DNA of 64,000 nt from Hyphomicrobium sp. MC1 (GTDB lineage Bacteria > Pseudomonadota > Alphaproteobacteria > Rhizobiales > Hyphomicrobiaceae). Position 1 is the first letter of the stretch. Each line of letters opens with the position of its first letter. Shown in pieces: positions 60,004 through 64,000 of this stretch. Under the pieces are notes generated by a model, which ran no database searches, was not told where the DNA came from, and worked only from the letters and a program-made list of their open reading frames with translations. The position numbers and the translations under genes were made by a program. The stretch is from positions 186,001 through 250,000 of the forward strand of contig NC_015717.1 in the NCBI RefSeq assembly GCF_000253295.1. The letters are read 5' to 3'.

Positions 60004-62387
60004 CGGTAGTCTCCGCAAGCGCCAGCCAGTCCGATGGACTCGGCAGCTCCGCCGCCCGTCTGGAGCACGGACCTCTTATTCGAGGGAAGGGGCGCTTCAT
60101 CGATGACATCTCAATCGAAGGCCAGACCTACGCGGCGTTCCTGCGCAGTCCAATAGCGCACGGTCGGATCGTCGGGATTGATGTAAGCACGGCGAAAGCT
60201 TTGCCTGGCGTTCGCAGTGTTTTGCTTTACTCCGATCTTCGTGCAGTTATGACCTGCGATCGAATACCTGTTTCCATGCCGTCCGGCGCTATCCGCTTCG
60301 ACGTCGACCCTTACGTCTTGAGCAAGGACGAAGTCTGTCATGTTGGAGAGCCGATTGCGCTCGTACTCGCTGAGAGCCGTCATATCGCCGAAGACGCACT
60401 CGCGCTCATTGATGTCGACCTTGAACCTCTCGACGTAATCGTTGATCCGCGCGAGGGGCTTGCAGAAGATGCGCCCAAGGCTCGACAAGACTGCCCGGAC
60501 AATCTGGTGGCGCAGATGCAGGCGGAATATGGAGACATCGAGACTGCCTTCGCCGGTGCTGTGCACGTGGTCAAAGATAAATTCCACCTACATAAAGGCG
60601 GTGGCCATTCGATCGAGCCTCGCGGTGTGATTGCCCAGTGGGACCCCGCCGCTCGGCACCTGACGGTGTGGGACAGCACCCAGATGCCGCATCGCGCTAA
60701 GCGCATCTTGATCTCGGTTCTGGGCCTCGGCGAATCCGATGTGCGTGTCATCGCGCCCGACGTGGGAGGTGGCTTCGGTCCAAAATTCGTTTTCCATCCC
60801 GAAGAACTGGCCGTAGCGGCCGCTTCATTGCTGACGGGAATGCCGGTCAAGTGGATCGAGGATCGCTTCGAGAATTTCGTTGCTACGGTTCAGGAGCGGG
60901 ATCAGTTCTGGACCGTCGAGATGGCGGCGGACGCGGACGGAAAGCTGCGTGGGATTCGCGGGACCTTGATCCACGATCACGGTGCTTACTCGCCATATGG
61001 GGCTTCTCTGCCTCAAAACTCAGCGACCAACTTGCTCGGTCCATACGTTCTTCCGGCCTATAAACTCGATATCTCGCTGTGCTTGACCAACCTCATTCCT
61101 TCCACTCCCACGCGCGGAGCCGGCCGCCCTCAGGGAACGTTCGTGATGGAGCGTCTTCTTGACCGGCTCGCGGAGCGTACGGGGCTCGCTCGGGAAGAGG
61201 TGCGCCGAAGAAATCTCATCCGTCCCGAACAGCTACCCTATCCGACAGGTCTGTTCACGCGCGACGGCGGCGAGATGACCTATGACAGCGGCGATTATGT
61301 TGAATCGCAACGTCTCGCATTGGAACTGTCCGATTGGGAAGGCTTCGAAGCTCGCCGTCAGAAAGCACGATGTGATGGACGTTTCCTTGGCATCGGCCTC
61401 GCCAATTATGTTGAAGGATCCGGCCGCGGTCCCTTTGAGAGCGCTTCGGTCAGTATCGGCCCATCAGGTACCGTGCTCGTAACGACAGGCGCATGCGCGC
61501 AGGGGCAAGGCACAGTTACTATGCTCGCGCAACTTGCGGCCGCGGAACTTGGTACCCAACCCGAACTTATCCGCGTCATTGCAGGCGACACCGCGGCCAG
61601 TCCGCTTGGTCTCGGCGCCTTTGCAAGCCGTCAAGCAGTCACGGCTGGGAATGCCGTGTTCCTTGCCGCCGGACAAGTCAGAGCAAAAATTTTTCGTGTT
61701 GCGTCCGCTTGGCTCAATGCGTCGTCTGATGAATTGACGTTGCAGGACGGGGTGGTGTTCGTCACTGCTGATCCTGATCGTTCATGTCGAGTAGCGCAAA
61801 TAGCTGGAGCACTCGCGGGAAGTCCGGGCTATTCACTTCCGGCTGGACTCGAGCCGGGGCTGTCGGCCGCTGTGGATTTCAAACCGCCCGCTCTGACCTA
61901 TTGCAACGGCACACACGTCGCCGAAGTTGAAGTCGATCCGGAAACCGGCATCGTTACAATACAGCGTTATCTCGTCGTGCATGATTGCGGCCGGCTCATT
62001 CATCCGCGCATGGTTGAAGGGCAGATTTGTGGTGGCGTCGTTCATGGCATTAGCAGCGCATTGTATGAGTGGATGCGTTATGATTGCGACGGACAGCCTC
62101 TGACCTGCACCTATGCTGACTATCTGTTGTGTACCGCCGACGTTGCGCCACGTATCGAAATTCATCATATGGAATCGCCGACTTCTCTGAACCCGCTCGG
62201 CATAAAGGGGGCAGGAGAAAGTGGTACGATTGCTGCTCCCGCTGTGATCGCATCGGCGATCGAAGACGCGTTACGGCCGTTCTGCGTTACATACGCGACC
62301 TGCCCATCACGACGACACGGCTGCACGACCTTTTGCATGGTGGGGCAGCATGAAGGCGTCGCAATTTGTATATCACGCGCCGCGTGA
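60000..62387 (+). CDS. Molybdenum hydroxylase large subunit (CoxL/xanthine-dehydrogenase family), 3' frameshift suspected
   Basis: 795 residues as read. GRFIDDISIEGQTYAAFLRS at the N-terminus, DVGGGFGPKF, RGAGRPQGTFVMERLLD, GQGTVTMLAQ and the active-site Glu segment GIKGAGESGTIAAP define the molybdopterin-binding subunit. It hydroxylates a heterocycle or aldehyde with water as oxygen source. After DALRPFCVT the sequence turns to unrelated residues. The +1 frame from 62291 instead reads IRDLPITTTRLHDLLHGG and stops at 62351-62353, forming the usual ATGA overlap with the next gene. One base seems missing near 62289. The protein lacks the CoxL-specific Cys loop I would expect for CO oxidation. 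Confidence 0.88.
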   Translation: MTVVSASASQSDGLGSSAARLEHGPLIRGKGRFIDDISIEGQTYAAFLRSPIAHGRIVGIDVSTAKALPGVRSVLLYSDLRAVMTCDRIPVSMPSGAIRFDVDPYVLSKDEVCHVGEPIALVLAESRHIAEDALALIDVDLEPLDVIVDPREGLAEDAPKARQDCPDNLVAQMQAEYGDIETAFAGAVHVVKDKFHLHKGGGHSIEPRGVIAQWDPAARHLTVWDSTQMPHRAKRILISVLGLGESDVRVIAPDVGGGFGPKFVFHPEELAVAAASLLTGMPVKWIEDRFENFVATVQERDQFWTVEMAADADGKLRGIRGTLIHDHGAYSPYGASLPQNSATNLLGPYVLPAYKLDISLCLTNLIPSTPTRGAGRPQGTFVMERLLDRLAERTGLAREEVRRRNLIRPEQLPYPTGLFTRDGGEMTYDSGDYVESQRLALELSDWEGFEARRQKARCDGRFLGIGLANYVEGSGRGPFESASVSIGPSGTVLVTTGACAQGQGTVTMLAQLAAAELGTQPELIRVIAGDTAASPLGLGAFASRQAVTAGNAVFLAAGQVRAKIFRVASAWLNASSDELTLQDGVVFVTADPDRSCRVAQIAGALAGSPGYSLPAGLEPGLSAAVDFKPPALTYCNGTHVAEVEVDPETGIVTIQRYLVVHDCGRLIHPRMVEGQICGGVVHGISSALYEWMRYDCDGQPLTCTYADYLLCTADVAPRIEIHHMESPTSLNPLGIKGAGESGTIAAPAVIASAIEDALRPFCVTYATCPSRRHGCTTFCMVGQHEGVAICISRAA

Positions 62388-63225
62388 GCGCGTGGAACTT
62401 TTGAAGCTGCTCAACGAACTTGAGGATGCTCGAGTTATCGCCGGCGGCCAGTCGTTGATGCCGATGATGAACCTGCGTCTTGCTGCGCCAAGCAATCTGA
62501 TTGACTTGAACAGCGTCGCCGATCTCAGCGGAATCTCGATCGAAGGAGACAGGCTCGTTATCGGCGCGATGACACGCCAGCGCAGTGCAGAACGGTCCCC
62601 TCTCGTCTCGCAATACTGTCCGTTGCTGGTGGAGGCGCTCAAGCATGTTGGCTTTCAACAAACGCGCAATCGCGGCACTGTGGGCGGAAGTGTCGCGCAC
62701 ATGGATCCAACGGCCGAGATCGTTGTCGCATGTTATGCACTTGGGGCCGATGTCGTGCTGGAAAGCGTCCGGGGGGAGCGCCGCTGCGCGATAGCGGATT
62801 TCCCTACGGGGTATCTGACAACTCAGATCGAACCTGATGAAGTTCTCGTGCGGATCGAGATACCTCTCTGGGCGCCGGGACATGGTGCCGCTTTCCAAGA
62901 AGTGACAAGACGCGGTGAGAGCTTTTCCGTGGTTTCTGTTGCGGCGCTGGTGGATGTCACTCCCGACGGATTCATTACACGCACGGCTCTTGCAGTTGGC
63001 GGTTTAGGGGCAACCCCTATTTGTCTGGATGAGATGCATGCCCTTGTCGGCCAGCATGCCAGCGTCGCTTCGATAGAGAGTTTATCGATGATTGCTGCAG
63101 CGCTGCCGGCTGAAGGCGATATGGTCGTCTCTTCCAAATACAAGCAGTATCTCGCAGGCGTGCTTACGAGACGCGTGATACGGAGCGCGATATCCAGGGC
63201 TTGGGGGCGCGATCTCCATGGTTGA
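62350..63225 (+). CDS. Molybdenum hydroxylase FAD-binding subunit (CoxM type)
   Basis: 291 residues. FAD contacts are in VIAGGQSLMPMMNLRLAAPS and RNRGTVGGSVAHMDPTAE, as in CoxM/NdhF. The C-terminal CO_deh_flav domain ends near RRVIRSAISRA. It passes electrons from the small subunit to a quinone or other acceptor. It overlaps the small-subunit gene by eight bases and begins within the large subunit's end. Confidence 0.93.
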   Translation: MKASQFVYHAPRERVELLKLLNELEDARVIAGGQSLMPMMNLRLAAPSNLIDLNSVADLSGISIEGDRLVIGAMTRQRSAERSPLVSQYCPLLVEALKHVGFQQTRNRGTVGGSVAHMDPTAEIVVACYALGADVVLESVRGERRCAIADFPTGYLTTQIEPDEVLVRIEIPLWAPGHGAAFQEVTRRGESFSVVSVAALVDVTPDGFITRTALAVGGLGATPICLDEMHALVGQHASVASIESLSMIAAALPAEGDMVVSSKYKQYLAGVLTRRVIRSAISRAWGRDLHG

Positions 63226-63718
63226 CCATCTCGATGTCGTTGTCACCGTCAACGGCAAAGTCCACCGGACCAAGGTTGAGCCACGGCTCAATTTGGCAGA
63301 TTTTCTGCGTCATAAGCTGAATCTCACGGGAACACATGTCGGCTGCGAGCACGGAGTGTGCGGGGCTTGCACCGTTTTGGTCGATGGAGCCTCCGTACGT
63401 TCGTGCTTGATGCTGGCAGTGCAGGCATCGGGTTCGGAGATACGCACGATTGAGGGGCTGGCCTCTGCCGACGGCACGCTTGATCCGCTTCAGGCTGCAT
63501 TGTCCGAGCATTTTGGGTTGCAGTGCGGCTATTGCACGCCGGGCATTTTGATGACCCTGGTCGAACTGCGCCAGGAGCTCGCAGGGCAAACGATCAGCGA
63601 AGAAGAAGTGCGCCACAAGCTTTCTGGAAACCTGTGCCGCTGCACGGGCTATCAGGGAATAGTAGACGCTGCGCTTGCCGGGTTGAACGGCCCTGACGCC
63701 CTTAAGAGCGAACAATGA
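63218..63718 (+). CDS. Molybdenum hydroxylase 2Fe-2S subunit (CoxS type)
   Basis: 166 residues. The first [2Fe-2S] site is GCEHGVCGACTVLVDG plus RSC; the second is CGYCTPGI and NLCRCTGYQGIV. It links the molybdenum centre to FAD. Unlike nicA at 17902, it works with a separate FAD subunit, so this is the three-subunit L-M-S form and not the nicAB cytochrome form. The stop overlaps the next ATG as ATGA. Confidence 0.95.
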   Translation: MVDHLDVVVTVNGKVHRTKVEPRLNLADFLRHKLNLTGTHVGCEHGVCGACTVLVDGASVRSCLMLAVQASGSEIRTIEGLASADGTLDPLQAALSEHFGLQCGYCTPGILMTLVELRQELAGQTISEEEVRHKLSGNLCRCTGYQGIVDAALAGLNGPDALKSEQ

Positions 63719-64000
63719 AGATTGCAGTACCAGACTTGGTATCTAATTCCTACTTTCCGGTTCTTGCAGCTGTGGAGTTGGGTTGCTTTCGCGCCGAAGG
63801 AATCGATGCTGAAATCGAGGTAATCTTTCCGCCGAACCGTACCTATCAGGCACTTCGCGAAGGCGCTGTCGATCTCGTAGCGGGGTCTGCCCACGCCGCC
63901 GTTAGCGCGTTTCCAGATTGGGAAGGTGTGCGCCTCCTCTGTGCGCAATCAAGTTCGATGTACTGGTTCCTCGTGATGCATAACGATTTCGCCGCTAAAC
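63715..64000 (+). CDS. ABC transporter substrate-binding protein, NMT1/THI5-like (cut by window edge)
   Basis: 95 residues are visible from ATG 63715, then the window ends. AVPDLVSNSYFPVLAAVELG, EGIDAEIEVIFPPNR and AVDLVAGSAHAAVSAF fit the NMT1/THI5-like domain that binds pyrimidines, sulfonates, nitrate or aromatic acids. No signal peptide is seen at the N-terminus, which is unusual for a periplasmic binding protein; either the start is elsewhere or the protein is cytoplasmic. It is translationally coupled to the hydroxylase, so it probably concerns the same substrate. Confidence 0.8.
   Translation, partial: MKIAVPDLVSNSYFPVLAAVELGCFRAEGIDAEIEVIFPPNRTYQALREGAVDLVAGSAHAAVSAFPDWEGVRLLCAQSSSMYWFLVMHNDFAAK

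Noticed and set aside
60000..62387. Carbon monoxide dehydrogenase large subunit
   Set aside because: The overall family is right, but I cannot find the CoxL-specific active-site Cys loop, and the operon partners point to heterocycle metabolism.

Overview
This 64 kb window reads as chromosome of a GC-rich alphaproteobacterium, probably of the Hyphomicrobiales. That placement is an inference from gene content (a nic pathway, XdhC and CO-dehydrogenase-type molybdenum hydroxylases, a TonB receptor, FdxA/FprA) and codon usage, not from a marker gene. Its theme is catabolism of N-heterocycles such as pyridines and lactams. It is interrupted by housekeeping genes, a metal-stress module and several stretches of decayed genes.

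Region 1 (1-6.6 kb): a permease N-terminus, a pyridine ring-opening-type flavin monooxygenase (MHPCO-like), an FAH-family hydrolase, a RidA-family protein, an IclR regulator, an alpha/beta hydrolase and an XdhC maturation factor. Region 2 (6.6-13.9 kb, minus strand): a quaternary-amine-type ABC transporter with a fused double permease, an aldehyde dehydrogenase and a GMC oxidoreductase. Region 3 (14.3-23.8 kb): a complete aerobic nicotinate pathway. nicB (with three C-terminal haem c motifs) and nicA lie on the minus strand, divergent from nicCDEFX, followed by the MarR regulator nicR. Palindromic GTATAC-type sites lie in the nicA/nicC intergenic region and also upstream of the GMC operon.

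Region 4 (24-29.2 kb): a gene graveyard (truncated DNA methyltransferase joined to a truncated, frameshifted unknown gene, and a broken TetR gene), then a LysR/SDR/F420-oxidoreductase-fold set. Region 5 (30-40.8 kb): a TonB-dependent receptor, a small cysteine-rich secreted protein, a DEAD-box helicase, a MerR/cation-transporter/Met-rich/SHOCT/pentapeptide metal module with a textbook 19-bp-spacer MerR promoter, and a secreted CxxCH protein. Region 6 (41-45.3 kb): a Cys-rich Crp/Fnr regulator, a truncated haemoglobin, an acetamidase/formamidase, and remnants of proX and nirB. Region 7 (45.3-51.9 kb): a DapA-family aldolase, a class II aldolase, an APC permease with a divergent MocR regulator, and a PP2C phosphatase-kinase fusion.

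Region 8 (52-64 kb, running off the right edge) is the most interesting part. A GntR regulator is divergent from a long cluster: SdhA-like flavoprotein, SdhB-like 2Fe-2S protein, FdxA-type ferredoxin, creatininase-family amidohydrolase, FprA-type reductase, cysteine-desulfurase-like PLP enzyme, CoxG, a 32-residue small ORF, a three-subunit molybdenum hydroxylase and an NMT1/THI5-type transporter. Two matching promoters carrying TTGACATGTYAGAAT suggest that both halves share one regulator. I infer an oxidative-reductive-hydrolytic route for an unknown N-heterocycle. The 3' end of the hydroxylase large subunit looks frameshifted.
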